From Candidatus Ribeiella danica (lineage in GTDB: Bacteria; Chloroflexota; Chloroflexia; Chloroflexales; Roseiflexaceae): 64,000 bases of DNA. Under the pieces are notes generated by a model. It searched no databases. It was given only the letters and a program-made list of their open reading frames with translations, and was not told the DNA's origin. Shown one piece after another: positions 28,629 to 38,489 of this stretch (position 1 is its first letter; every line of letters starts with the position of its first letter). The stretch is taken from assembly GCA_016717335.1 (NCBI GenBank), contig JADKFS010000002.1, positions 744,001 through 808,000 on the forward strand. Reading direction: 5' to 3'. A program made the position numbers and the translations under genes.

Positions 28629-29321
28629 ATGATGGTTCCCATGAGCGCCGGCGCCACACAGCCTATCCGCATCGTGCTGGTCGACGAGCACACGATCGAC
28701 CGGGCAGGGCTGCGCCTGCTGATCGAGAGCCAGCCCGGGCTCTGCGTGGTCGGCGAGGCCTCCGACGCCGCCGGGGCGCTGGCGCTGCTCGCCCGCGCGC
28801 AGGCCGACCTGATCGTGCTCGACATCGACCAGCCCTACGGCGCGGGGTTCGAGGCGCTGGCCGGGCTGGCGGCCGCGGCCGCGCAGCCGCGCGTGCTCGC
28901 GCTCACGCGGGAGCACGACTACGATCGGCAGCGCCGGGCCGCGATCCTCGGCGCGATGGGCGTCGTCACCAAGGACCAGGCGGTCGCGGTGCTGCTCAAG
29001 GCGATCGAGAAGGTCCACGCCGGCGAGATCTGGTTCGAGCGGGCGATCCTCGCGAAGCTGCTCGGCGAGATGGCGCGCCCGGCCGGCGGCCCGCACGAGC
29101 AGGCCAACGGCCACGCGGCCCGGCTGACCGAGCGCGAGCTGGAGGTGATCGCGCTGATCTGCGAGGGCCTCCAGAATAAGCAGATCGCCGCGCGCATGGG
29201 CATCAGCGAGACGACGGTGCGCCACCGGCTGACTTCGATCTTCGGCAAGCTCGGCGTGACGAGCCGGCTGGAGCTGCTGGTCTACGCGCAGCGCCACGAG
29301 CTGCTGCGCCACGTCAGGTAG
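28629..29321 (+). CDS. NarL/LuxR-family response regulator
   Basis: 230 aa. The receiver domain (about 10-130) has the acidic pair in VLVDEH, the phospho-acceptor Asp in LIVLDID, Thr in LALTRE and Lys in VVTKDQA. The C-terminal LuxR HTH (about 165-228) has LTEREREVIALICEGLQNKQIAARMGISETTVRHRLTSIFGKLGV-type sequence. No partner kinase is adjacent. There is no clear Shine-Dalgarno before any of the three candidate ATGs (28629, 28632, 28641), so the exact start is uncertain. Confidence 0.9.
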   Translation: MMVPMSAGATQPIRIVLVDEHTIDRAGLRLLIESQPGLCVVGEASDAAGALALLARAQADLIVLDIDQPYGAGFEALAGLAAAAAQPRVLALTREHDYDRQRRAAILGAMGVVTKDQAVAVLLKAIEKVHAGEIWFERAILAKLLGEMARPAGGPHEQANGHAARLTERELEVIALICEGLQNKQIAARMGISETTVRHRLTSIFGKLGVTSRLELLVYAQRHELLRHVR

Positions 29322-29831
29322 CGCCCGCGCCGGCGGCAAAGAGTGAGCATGGGCGACTATCGAGCGCAGTATCTGCGCGGATCTGGAGCAACAGGCACAT
29401 TTATGCCCCCCCTGGTGCGCAAGACGGGCCATTTCAATCGGGGGGAACATGCGCTACCATAGATTCACCGACTCTCTGCCAATAGCGAGTTTTAAGCGTG
29501 CGTCTGCGCATGCCACCCGTGAAAGTCTGTCTCTAGCCGGCAGTAACCGTACGTTCACGAATACATCATCACCTTCTCAAGAAGCCGCCGCGCGACAATG
29601 CTCGGCTCGTCTTGGCGGGCAATATCACCACTTTTTGACATGTACTGTCGGGGAAGGAGGCGCAAAACAGCCGTACGCGGAGAGGGAGGCCCACGTATCG
29701 GCCAGTGCATAAGGGAAAGCAGCCGACTGACCTAACACGCAGCTGCGGGGTCGCTGGAAACCAGGACACGGACACTACTTTCTGGTATCTGGTTGGAATA
29801 CGCACCAAGGGTGCAAAAGAGGAGCACTGCT
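29322..29831. other. Long leader upstream of the surface protein
   Basis: No convincing ORF. The last 200 bp have several G-rich and hairpin-prone segments (29640-29800). I could not match them to a riboswitch class. Confidence 0.35.
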
Positions 29832-32800
29832 ATGTCACACTCTCGTTCTCGCGCCTCGACGCGGCGGATGCGCCGGGGTGGACTCGTCACACTGGCACTA
29901 CTGCTGGCGCTAAGCCTGCTCACGGCCTTCGCGGCCAGCGCGGCGCCATCGCAGACCGGCGCGACGATCGCGAGCGACCTGGCCGACTACAATCCCGGCG
30001 GGAAGGTCACGCTGACCGGCGCGGGCTGGGCTTCGCAGGAGGCTGTCCACATCGTCGTGAACGACACGGTCGGTCAAACGTGGCAGTACACCGCCGACGT
30101 GACCGCCGGCGATAGTGGCGGCTTCACCCACTCGTTCAATCTTCCGAACTATTTCGTATCGGACTACGACGTCACCGCGGTCGGGCCAGCTTCCGGCACC
30201 GCGACGACCGCGTTCACCGACGCGAATCCCTCGGCCGACATTGACCAGTGCGCGAACGACCCGGCCCCGTCGCCCAACACCGACGGCTGCAACAGCAGCG
30301 CGAGCGACTGGGTGAACGGAAACCTGGGCGCCAGCAAGGCTGTCTACTTCGAGGGCGACTCGATTCCGTATCGCCTGAGGTTCGACAACCTGAGCCTTGC
30401 CTCGCACACGGTCACGATCGAGTGGGACACGACCAAGAGCAGCAAGCACGCGCTCGATTACCTCACGACCTTCAACCGCACCGTAGCCAATGCAGATCCC
30501 TGCCTGGGGGTCAGCGGGTGCGGCTCGCCCAGCACGTTCGCCATCCCGGCCGACCCGCAGGTCACGGGCGCGGGCGTGACGCCGGTCGCCGGCAACTTCA
30601 CGCTCTACGGCGGGACGATCACGTCCGTCAGCGCTTACTCCTACCCCAACGGCACCGGCTTCAGCGGCGACAAGTCCGCGCAGATCTCGATCACCTTCAA
30701 CGCGAGTGTCGTGGACCCCGTTCTCGCTTGGGGCGGTCACATCTCCACCCGGGCGGACTGGGGCCTGACCAACTCGGCCGTCGCGATCTCCGGCTCGCCG
30801 TACCACACGCGCCTGATCGACCTGGACGGCTCCGGCGGTAACCAGGACCGCTCGCTCTCGGCCGACGCGGTGATCTTCCCCGGCTCGATCACGATTATCA
30901 AGCAGGCCAGCCCCGAGGGATCGACCTCGTTCCCGTTCACCGCGTCGCCTGCGCCGCTGGCGAACTTCTCGCTGGTGGACGACGGCACCTCGGCCAACAC
31001 GAAGGTGTTCAGCAACATCACGAACTTCACGACCTATCAGGTCGCGGAGAGCACGCCTTCGGGCTGGAACCTGACCGGCATCGTCTGCTCGGTGACGAGC
31101 GATAACGGCGGCTCGCAGACGATCAGCAGCCCGACGGTCTCGATCAACCTCCAGGAAGGTGAGAACGTCACCTGCACGTACTCGAACCAGCAGCAGAAAG
31201 CGCATCTGAAGCTGGTCAAGACCGTGACCAACGACAACGGCGGCACGGCGGTGGCGACCGACTTCACGCTCAGCGCGAACGGCCCGACGCCGATCTCGGG
31301 CGCGGGCGGCGCTGAGAGTGACGTCAACGCCGGCAGCTACAGCCTGAGCGAGACCAATGTGGCCGGCTACGCCGCCGGCAGCTGGTCGTGCGTCGGCGGC
31401 ACGCAGAACGGCGCGAACATCACCCTGGCGGCGGGCCAGAGCGCGACCTGCACGATCAACAATAACGACATCGCGCCCAAGCTGCACCTGCGCAAGGTGG
31501 TGGTGAACGACAATGGCGGCACGGCGACGGTGGCGGACTTCACGCTGACGGCCAACGGCGCCGGCTCGAATGACCTGTCCGGCACCAGCCCGGTCGACTC
31601 GGGCGCCGGCCTCAAGGCCGATACCTGGGCGCTGTCCGAGACCAGTGTGGCCGGCTACGCCGCCAGCGCCTGGGACTGCGTGGGCGGCAGCCAGAGCGGC
31701 AGCAACATCAGCGTCGGCATCGGCGGCGAGGCCACCTGCACGATCACCAACGACGACATCGCGCCCAAGCTGCACCTGCGCAAGGTTGTCATCAACAATA
31801 ACGGCGGCAGCGCGACGGTGGGGGGGTGGGGGGTGGGGTGGGGGCCGGGGCGGGCCCGGGCCTGTCCGGCACCAGCCCGGTCGACTCGGGCGCCTGGCCC
31901 CCAGGCCGATACCTGGGCGCTGTCCGAGACCAGTGTGGGGGGCCGCCCCGCGCGGGGGGGGGGCTGCGTGGGCGGCAGCCAGAGCGGCAGCAACATCAGC
32001 GTCGGCATCGGCGGCGAGGCCACCTGCACGATCACCAACGACGACCAGACCGCGCACCTCAAGCTGGTCAAGGGGTGGCGGCGGGGGGCGGGGGGGGGCG
32101 CGGGGGCCCGGGGCCGGCGCCGGGGGGGGGGGGGCGGGGGGGGGGGGGGGGGGGGGGGGGTGGTGGTGAACGACAACGGCGGCACGGCGACGGCGGCCGA
32201 CTGGACGCTCAGCGCATCCGGCCCGACGCCGATCTCGGGCGCGGGCGGCGCCGAGAGTGATGTCAACGCCGGCAGCTACAGCCTGAGCGAGAGCGCCGGG
32301 CCAGCCGGGTACACCACCACGGGCTACGACTGTGGCGCCTCCGTGACCCTGGCGCTCGGCGAGAGCAAGACCTGCACGATCACCAACGACGACCAGACCG
32401 CGCACCTCAAGCTGGTCAAGGTGGTGGTGAACGACAACGGCGGCACGGCGACGGCGGCCAACTGGACGCTCAGCGCATCCGGCCCGACGCCGATCTCGGG
32501 CGCGGGCGGCGTGTCGAGCAATGTGGCCGCCGGCAGCTACAGCCTGAGCGAGAGCGGCGGGCCAGCCGGCTACTCGACCGCCGGCTACGACTGCGGCGCG
32601 TCGGTGACCCTGGCGCTCGGCGAGAGCAAGACCTGCACGATCACCAACGACGACATCGCGCCCAAGCTGCACCTGCGCAAGGTCGTCATCAACAATAACG
32701 GCGGCAGCGCGACGGTGGCGAACTTCACGCTGACGGCCAACGGCGCCGGCTCGAATGACCTGTCCGGCACCAGCCCGGTCGACTCAGGCGCCGGCCTCAA

Positions 32801-33779
32801 GGCCGACACCTGGGCGCTGTCCGAGACCACCCTGTACGGCTACACGGCCAGCAGCTGGGTGTGTGTCGGCGGCACGCAGAGCGGCAGCAACATCAGCGTC
32901 GGCATCGGCGGCGAGGCCACCTGCACGATCACCAACGACGACCAGCCCGGCACGATCGTCATCAAGAAGATCACCAAGCCGGCGAACACCGGGAGCTTCA
33001 GCTTCACGACGACCGGCACGGGCTACGGCGGCTTCACCCTGCCCGGTGGCGGCCAGAACAGCCAGACCCTGAACGCCGGCAACTACACGGTCAAGGAGTC
33101 GACGCAGCTGGGCTGGATCTTGACCGGCATCGGCGGCTCCAGCGACCCCAACACGCCGTACAACTGCGTCATCACCGGCAGCGGGGGGAGCACTGGTGTC
33201 GGCGACCTGAACACGCAGACCGCCACGATCAGCCTGAAGAACGGCGACACCGTGACCTGCACGTTCGAGAACACCGGCCAGGGCGTGACCCGCACCCAGG
33301 GCTTCTGGGCCACGCACACCCCGCTCGCGAACATCGCCTGGTTCGGCGGGACCGCCTTCGGGCACACCTTCCCCGGCGTCGCGGGTGTGTCCGGCATCGG
33401 CAACACGACGCTCTGCGGGCGACCCATTGACACGCTTGGCAAGCTGATGGGCGGTTTCTGGAGCGACGTCTCGAAGACGAGCACTGGCACCAAGCGCTCA
33501 GCGCTCGACCAGGCCAGGATGCAGCTGCTGCAGCAGCTGCTCGCGGCCGAGCTGAACGCCTCGGCCTTCGGCAGCGTGCCGAGCGGCGGATCGGCCATGT
33601 TCGCGCAGTGGGAGGCCGCGTATTGCGGCACGAACACGAACGCGATCAAGAACGCCCAGGCCCAGGCGGCTGCGTTCAACAGCCAGGGCGACAACAGCAC
33701 CTTCACGCCAGGAACGTCGGCCGACAGCAAGTACGCCCGGTCGATCGCCAACCTCATCTTCTGGAACACCTTGCCGTAA
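29832..33779 (+). CDS. Large secreted surface protein with prealbumin-like repeats and C-terminal GFW domain
   Basis: 1315 aa from ATG 29832 (AGGAG 9 nt upstream). The signal peptide covers residues ~15-36. Residues ~40-360 are a non-repetitive beta region. From about 31195 to 32950 lie about six repeats of ~93 aa, with phrases such as LRKVVVNDNGGTAT, TFTLSANG and ATCTITNDD, resembling SpaA/prealbumin-like and DUF11-type adhesin modules. The C-terminal ~160 aa open with TRTQGFWATH and contain LQQLLAAELNASAFG, a domain also found at the end of the protein at 36497. There is no sortase motif. Two stretches (31820-31965 and 32075-32160) are corrupted by G runs. The first shifts frame and recovers. 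The real repeat number and length are therefore uncertain. Confidence 0.8.
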   Translation: MSHSRSRASTRRMRRGGLVTLALLLALSLLTAFAASAAPSQTGATIASDLADYNPGGKVTLTGAGWASQEAVHIVVNDTVGQTWQYTADVTAGDSGGFTHSFNLPNYFVSDYDVTAVGPASGTATTAFTDANPSADIDQCANDPAPSPNTDGCNSSASDWVNGNLGASKAVYFEGDSIPYRLRFDNLSLASHTVTIEWDTTKSSKHALDYLTTFNRTVANADPCLGVSGCGSPSTFAIPADPQVTGAGVTPVAGNFTLYGGTITSVSAYSYPNGTGFSGDKSAQISITFNASVVDPVLAWGGHISTRADWGLTNSAVAISGSPYHTRLIDLDGSGGNQDRSLSADAVIFPGSITIIKQASPEGSTSFPFTASPAPLANFSLVDDGTSANTKVFSNITNFTTYQVAESTPSGWNLTGIVCSVTSDNGGSQTISSPTVSINLQEGENVTCTYSNQQQKAHLKLVKTVTNDNGGTAVATDFTLSANGPTPISGAGGAESDVNAGSYSLSETNVAGYAAGSWSCVGGTQNGANITLAAGQSATCTINNNDIAPKLHLRKVVVNDNGGTATVADFTLTANGAGSNDLSGTSPVDSGAGLKADTWALSETSVAGYAASAWDCVGGSQSGSNISVGIGGEATCTITNDDIAPKLHLRKVVINNNGGSATVGGWGVGWGPGRARACPAPARSTRAPGPQADTWALSETSVGGRPARGGGCVGGSQSGSNISVGIGGEATCTITNDDQTAHLKLVKGWRRGAGGGAGARGRRRGGGGGGGGGGGGVVVNDNGGTATAADWTLSASGPTPISGAGGAESDVNAGSYSLSESAGPAGYTTTGYDCGASVTLALGESKTCTITNDDQTAHLKLVKVVVNDNGGTATAANWTLSASGPTPISGAGGVSSNVAAGSYSLSESGGPAGYSTAGYDCGASVTLALGESKTCTITNDDIAPKLHLRKVVINNNGGSATVANFTLTANGAGSNDLSGTSPVDSGAGLKADTWALSETTLYGYTASSWVCVGGTQSGSNISVGIGGEATCTITNDDQPGTIVIKKITKPANTGSFSFTTTGTGYGGFTLPGGGQNSQTLNAGNYTVKESTQLGWILTGIGGSSDPNTPYNCVITGSGGSTGVGDLNTQTATISLKNGDTVTCTFENTGQGVTRTQGFWATHTPLANIAWFGGTAFGHTFPGVAGVSGIGNTTLCGRPIDTLGKLMGGFWSDVSKTSTGTKRSALDQARMQLLQQLLAAELNASAFGSVPSGGSAMFAQWEAAYCGTNTNAIKNAQAQAAAFNSQGDNSTFTPGTSADSKYARSIANLIFWNTLP
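31820..32160. other. G-run corrupted segments inside the surface protein gene
   Basis: Aligned with the clean repeat copy at 32640-32900, bases at 31820-31965 are replaced mostly by G while flanking words remain identical. The lengths differ by -1 and then +1, so frame is lost and regained. 32075-32160 is nearly all G and C and matches no other repeat copy. Confidence 0.75.
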
Positions 33780-33804
33780 GGCTCAATTCCAGGGATGTCG
33801 ACGT

Positions 33805-34080
33805 GCCACTGTACGGGCGCGATCTATCGCGCCCGTACGCCTTGCCACTGTACGGGCGCGATCTATCGCGCCCGTACGCCTTGCCACTGTACGGGCGCGA
33901 TCTATCGCGCCCCTACGCCTTTGCCACTGTACGGGCGCGATCTATCGCGCCCCTGCGCCTTGCCACTGTACGGGCGCGATCTATCGCGCCCCTACGCCTT
34001 TGCCACTGTACGGGCGCGATCTATCGCGCCCCTACGCCTTTGCCACTGTACGGGCGCGATATATCGCGCCCCTGCGCCTT
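33805..34080. repeat. Tandem array of palindromic 39-40-bp units
   Basis: Seven units starting at 33805, 33844, 33883, 33923, 33962, 34002 and 34042. Each is CCACTGTA + GGGCGCGATCTATCGCGCCC + a short TACGCCTTTG-like tail. Every unit contains a perfect GGGCGCGAT/ATCGCGCCC-type dyad. There are no variable spacers, so this is not a CRISPR array. It follows the surface protein stop by 26 bp and may act as a multiple terminator. It ends about 10 bp before the IS end region. Confidence 0.88.
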
Positions 34081-34117
34081 TCGGGCAATGAACTGTCAAG
34101 CTCAATTGAACCATGCC

Positions 34118-35782
34118 TTAGGCATGTTTCAAAATCGAGGGTTCGGGCTTTACAGTTCACCCGAACGACTTGCAACAAAACTCCCTGACACGTATGGTTG
34201 ATGTGCCGCATCCGCCAGCGTATCAGGGAGGACCGTATGAGTCAGGCGCATCCTAGCACGCCCGAGCAGCGGGCGCAATGGGCCAGTCAGATGCTTGCAC
34301 ACGACCATGCGTATGGAATGATTACCCATCTGAGCACGACGATCGGCGTGTCGCGCCCGACCCTGTATGCCTGGAAGGCACGTGCCCGACAGGCTCTGGC
34401 GCACGCCTTTTGCGACACCGCCGGCACGACGCTGGTCACCCTGCAGCTGGCGCGCCACATCCTGACTCTGCTGCTCGAAAGCCATAGCAGCTACGCCAAT
34501 ATCCAGGTCTGTCTGCAGCGTCTGAGTGGCGTGCGCCTCAGCATCGGCTCGATTACGGCAGTCGTTCATCAAGCCCAAGAGCGTGCGCTCCAGTGGATGA
34601 CCAGCCACGTTCCGCCCCACCGCGCCCTGGCGCTGGACGAGATTTACACCAACAACCGCCACGGCGCCTACCTCAATGTCGTGGATACCGACAGTTGGGC
34701 GGTCTGGGCCGCCGAAGGTCCGTTGCCGGTTGATGCCGAGAGCTGGACCTTGCTGCTCTGGCTGGCGCAGGACCGTGGATTGAAATGGCACGCCACCGTC
34801 AGTGACGGCGGCGACGCGCTGCGCTCGGCCTGCCAGACGGTCGACCCCGACGGGCGGCACGAACGCGATCATTGGCATCTGTTGCACACCTGGAGCCAGG
34901 TGCAGCACCGGCTTGCCCGCCGTCTGCGAACGTTGCAGGAACGCACGCCGACGGTGGAACGCCAAGCCGCGCGGCTGGCGGCGGGCCGCAAACCACGTGG
35001 CGGCAACCCGCGCACCGATCTGGACGCGCATCACGCGGAGATCGCTGACCTGGAACGCACGCTCAAAGAACTGCGGGCGCTCGGCCAGATCCTGCGCGAT
35101 GCGCTGGCGGTGATTGTACTGGACCGGGATGGCATTCAGGCGGCGCCGCGCCGCCAGCAGAACCTGATGGTGGTGCTGGAGTTGCTCTGCGAGCCTGCTG
35201 AGCAGCGCGCCCACCGTGGGCAGGCCGAACTCAAGCTCCTGCAGACGCACGTGCGGTTGGCGCAAGGATCGCTGTTGACCTTCGTAGCGCCGCTGGACGC
35301 GGTCCAGCAAGCGATCCGTCCGGTGGTGGGGTCGGACGGTTTGACTCTGATCGGATGGGCTTGGCTGCGGCGGACGATCCTGGCGTGGGATACCGAGCAA
35401 CTGGTCGCTGGGCTGCCGGAAGGATGGCGCGCGGGCGCGCGGGTGCTGATCCACGCCTGGGAGACGGCCACGCGGGCCAGCAGCGCGGTCGAAAACTGGC
35501 ACTCGATCGTGCGACCGCATCTGGCGGTGCATCGCTGTCTGTCGCCGGGGTTGTTGGCGCTGCTGGCGGTCTGGCATAATCATCGTGTGTTCACGCGCGG
35601 CGTCCATAAGGGTCACAGTCCATTGCACTTGAGTGGCATGCTGGAGGCGCCGACCGATTGGCTGGTCGCGTTGGGCTATCCGCCAGCGTCTATCCAGGCA
35701 ATCTCCACAAGCGAGCCTTTGGGCGAACTGGCGTTGGCCGCGTAGTGCCTAAACTGTAAAGTTCGATTGAAACATGCCTAAC
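34118..35782 (+). mobile_element. Complete insertion sequence, about 1.67 kb
   Basis: Imperfect terminal inverted repeats: left 34118-34157 (TTAGGCATGTTTCAA ... CTTTACAGTT) and right 35751-35782 (reverse complement reads TTAGGCATGTTTCAA TCGAACTTTACAGTTT). One intact transposase gene is inside. Immediately outside the left end (34090-34120) lies an extra end-like sequence in the opposite sense, so the exact outer boundary and any target duplication are unclear. Confidence 0.75.
34237..35745 (+). CDS. DDE-type transposase of the IS
   Basis: 502 aa. An N-terminal HTH (about residues 20-55, MITHLSTTIGVSRPTLYAWKARARQ) binds the ends. The DDE catalytic core is suggested by ALALDEIYTN (first Asp), HATVSDGGDALRSA (second Asp) and SSAVENWHSIVRPHLAVHR (Glu). 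A long helical insert with RRLRTLQERT and several Leu-rich helices lies between the second and third residues. I cannot name the IS family. The gene is intact, so the element may be active. Its ATG is preceded by AGGGAGGA. Confidence 0.82.
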   Translation: MSQAHPSTPEQRAQWASQMLAHDHAYGMITHLSTTIGVSRPTLYAWKARARQALAHAFCDTAGTTLVTLQLARHILTLLLESHSSYANIQVCLQRLSGVRLSIGSITAVVHQAQERALQWMTSHVPPHRALALDEIYTNNRHGAYLNVVDTDSWAVWAAEGPLPVDAESWTLLLWLAQDRGLKWHATVSDGGDALRSACQTVDPDGRHERDHWHLLHTWSQVQHRLARRLRTLQERTPTVERQAARLAAGRKPRGGNPRTDLDAHHAEIADLERTLKELRALGQILRDALAVIVLDRDGIQAAPRRQQNLMVVLELLCEPAEQRAHRGQAELKLLQTHVRLAQGSLLTFVAPLDAVQQAIRPVVGSDGLTLIGWAWLRRTILAWDTEQLVAGLPEGWRAGARVLIHAWETATRASSAVENWHSIVRPHLAVHRCLSPGLLALLAVWHNHRVFTRGVHKGHSPLHLSGMLEAPTDWLVALGYPPASIQAISTSEPLGELALAA

Positions 35783-35789
35783 GCAAGGA

Positions 35790-35818
35790 AGGAGGTCCGG
35801 GCAGCGCCCGGGCCTCCT
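35790..35818 (+). terminator. Stem-loop downstream of the IS
   Basis: AGGAGG-T-CCGGGC / GCCCGG-G-CCTCCT stem with a 3-nt loop, then CTTTC. It may originally have terminated the surface protein gene before the IS arrived. Confidence 0.55.
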
Positions 35819-35819
35819 G

Positions 35820-36496
35820 CTCGCTTTCTACCACGTTCGGGTGCAAAGACATGGTTCTGACATCGTCCATCGTCCCGCAAGCCGGGGCGGCCCGCCTAAG
35901 AAAATCTTAAGGGCATCATTAGGGCAAACAATGTACGAAAGGGGCCGATCGATGCTCTTATCTATAGAGGAGACTATATCGAGCACACGAGGAGCGGAGA
36001 GCGGGGGTAACAGTCACACCTGAACCGATCCAGACTTCCCGGCCCGCGCCGGCCGGAAGCGCGCTGTGATGGCACATGAAAGAGCGGAGAGCGTTAGGGG
36101 CGCTCTCCGCTCGGCGACCAGCACAGATCATTGCCCGACGCTGCCAGCATCCGGTGCCTGTGTTCGTGCGCTTGATCACGCCCATTATAGAGCCACTTTC
36201 GCGCTTTCTCAAGCGATCGGGAATGAGAAAGCGATAAACATTTTGTAAACGTGCGGACACACGCCCGCCGCGATGCACCCGCCACACGCAGCGTTGCTAT
36301 CAGGCAGGAGGCAGCTATCAAAGAGACCCGGCGGAAGAATGGAGCGGAAGGGACGGACGGAGAGGTCGCCGGCGCGGATCGGCAAGCAGCAATACACTGG
36401 GTCCACTCCCAGCTCTGGCGCGCGGCCAGCGGCTTTGCGGGCATGCATACCGCGCGGTACGGATGGATGATGGCAAAACACATAGGAGATTCAATC
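35820..36496. other. Intergenic region upstream of the second surface protein
   Basis: No supported gene. A hairpin AGCGGAGAGCG/CGCTCTCCGCT lies at 36082-36110. Lower GC than its neighbours. It probably holds the promoter and leader of the downstream secreted protein. Confidence 0.4.
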
Positions 36497-38314
36497 ATGC
36501 GACGACGTTTTCTGATCCTGGTCGCGCTGGCCGCGCTGCTGGCGATGCTGGTGCCGATGGCGGTGTCGGCCAATTCGCCGGTCAACGGCGCGGCGTTCAC
36601 GACCGTCAACGAGTCGGTCGACGGCACCGGACACTGCAAGAACGGCAACCCCAACACCAACTGTAACATCTACGACGGCAAGGAGTTTGTCTGGATGAAC
36701 GGCGGTCCGAGCACCGCCTATGTCGGCGACGGCACGTACTTCTTCGCGGTGCTGGACCCGGGCGGCCAGGCCGACCCGAACGACGGCGCGGCCAAGAATC
36801 TGTCGGACGACTACGACACCTACACGAACCGGACGTTCAGCGTCAGCGGCGGCACGGTCACCTACGGCGGCTCGCACGACTTCGCCAACAACAAGATCCG
36901 CCTGATGCCCTACGCCGACACGACCAACCCCGGCGGCGTCTACATCCTGGCGATCTGCTCGCTGGCGGATGGCTACCCCGCGAATGCGTCCGACTGCAAG
37001 TACGACGCGTTCAAGGTTCAGGAGGGCGAGGTCGTCAATGGCGAGCCGCTGACCATCAGCAAGAATGCAGACGGCGCCTACGATAACACCTACACCTGGA
37101 CGATCGCCAAGAGCGTCGACAAGACCTACGTCACACAGGCGAGCGGCAACGTGACCTTCACCTACACGGTCAGCGTAGGCCATGACGCCGGGACGAGCAG
37201 TAACGTGACGGTTAGCGGCACGATTACGGTCTTTAACCCGAACGACGCGCCTGTGGTAGGCGACGTTAGCGACATCCTCTCAGATGGGACTGTCTGCAGT
37301 GTAACCGGGGGCTCGACCGCAACCTTCCAGAAGGGCGACAACGAATTCGCCTACTCCTGCGACTTGAGTGGCCTCCCGCAGGGCCAGCTCGATAATACGG
37401 CCAGTGTGAGTTGGTCCGAGCAGTTACTCAATAACGGCGCGCTGCTGGCCGCAGGCTCGGCGAACTTCACGTTCAGCGACATCAGCTTCACCGAGAACGC
37501 GATCGACGAGTGCGTGAGTGTCTCCGACAGCTACGCCGGCGCTCTTGGCACGGTCTGCGTCGGCGACGACAACCCGACGAGCTTCACCTACACGCGCACG
37601 GTGCCCGTTGTGGCGAACGCCTGTGTTGACTACGACAACACCGCCACCTTCACGACCAACGACACCGGCGCGACCGGCTCGGCCAGCCAGACCGTCACCG
37701 TCTGCGGCCCGGTCAAGGGCGGCCTGACCATGGGCTTCTGGCAGAACCCGAACGGCCAGAATATCATCAAGAGTTCACCCACAACCAGCACCCTGGTTGG
37801 CACCAAGACCATAGCGGTCTGCAACGTTGGCACCTGGCTGCGCACCACCTACGCGCCATTTGCAGATCTGAAGTCGAATGCGACCTGTGCTGAAGTTGCC
37901 ACCTACGTCACCAACGTCATCAAGGCCGCCAACGCCTCCGGCGCCGCGATGAACGCGATGCTGAAGGGCCAGATGCTGGCGACAGCGCTGGACGTCTACT
38001 TCAGCGACACCACGATCTTCGGCAGCAACCCGCCGATCAAGGCATACAACGGCGGCTACACCAACCTCGGCAGTGTGAAGGTGGACCTGACCAAGGTCTG
38101 CAAGAACATCGCCGGCGGCTGCACTATCTATGAGAACACCAGCAGCGCCTTCGGCGGCGCGACGAGCCTGACCGTCTCGCAGCTGCTGAGCTACGCGGCG
38201 AGCCAGTCCAACGCCGGCGGCAGCGCCTGGTACGGCCAGGTCAAGGCCACCCAGGAGCTGGCCAAGGACACCTTCGACGCGATCAACAACCAGGTCGCGT
38301 TCGTAGCGCCGTAG
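36497..38314 (+). CDS. Secreted surface protein with DUF11-like domain and C-terminal GFW domain
   Basis: 605 aa from ATG 36497, with TAGGAG 8 nt upstream. The signal peptide MRRRFLILVALAALLAMLVP ends at VSA-N. Residues ~185-410 resemble DUF11-like beta repeats (TISKNADGAYDNTYTWTIAK, SVSWSEQ). The final ~190 aa start GGLTMGFWQNPNGQ and contain MLKGQMLATALDVYFS, the same layout as the C-terminus of the protein ending at 33779. Many secreted bacterial proteins carry this GFW domain; its role is not established. It probably is a cell-surface or sheath component. Confidence 0.8.
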   Translation: MRRRFLILVALAALLAMLVPMAVSANSPVNGAAFTTVNESVDGTGHCKNGNPNTNCNIYDGKEFVWMNGGPSTAYVGDGTYFFAVLDPGGQADPNDGAAKNLSDDYDTYTNRTFSVSGGTVTYGGSHDFANNKIRLMPYADTTNPGGVYILAICSLADGYPANASDCKYDAFKVQEGEVVNGEPLTISKNADGAYDNTYTWTIAKSVDKTYVTQASGNVTFTYTVSVGHDAGTSSNVTVSGTITVFNPNDAPVVGDVSDILSDGTVCSVTGGSTATFQKGDNEFAYSCDLSGLPQGQLDNTASVSWSEQLLNNGALLAAGSANFTFSDISFTENAIDECVSVSDSYAGALGTVCVGDDNPTSFTYTRTVPVVANACVDYDNTATFTTNDTGATGSASQTVTVCGPVKGGLTMGFWQNPNGQNIIKSSPTTSTLVGTKTIAVCNVGTWLRTTYAPFADLKSNATCAEVATYVTNVIKAANASGAAMNAMLKGQMLATALDVYFSDTTIFGSNPPIKAYNGGYTNLGSVKVDLTKVCKNIAGGCTIYENTSSAFGGATSLTVSQLLSYAASQSNAGGSAWYGQVKATQELAKDTFDAINNQVAFVAP

Positions 38315-38360
38315 TCACTGAGCCACCCGGCGCGCAGGCGCCGGTAGGTCGGCAAAAAGA

Positions 38361-38392
38361 CGGCGGGGACTCTGATCGCAGAGTCCCCGCCG
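38361..38392 (+). terminator. Stem-loop terminator after the surface protein gene
   Basis: Perfect 13-bp stem CGGCGGGGACTCT / AGAGTCCCCGCCG with a 6-nt loop, 46 bp after the stop and preceded by an A5 run. No T tract. Confidence 0.6.
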
Positions 38393-38489
38393 TTCGCGTT
38401 CGCGGGCAGCTACGTCGATCCGCCCGCCGCGGCGTGGTCGTGGCAGTTGTCATTCGGACGTTTGTGTGGGTGAATAGGCACGCGCCCTT

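Noticed and set aside
29560..29831. Riboswitch upstream of the surface protein
   Set aside because: G-rich segments and hairpins are present but match no class I know, including c-di-GMP.
33805..34080. CRISPR array
   Set aside because: The units are tandem with no variable spacers, and each is internally palindromic.
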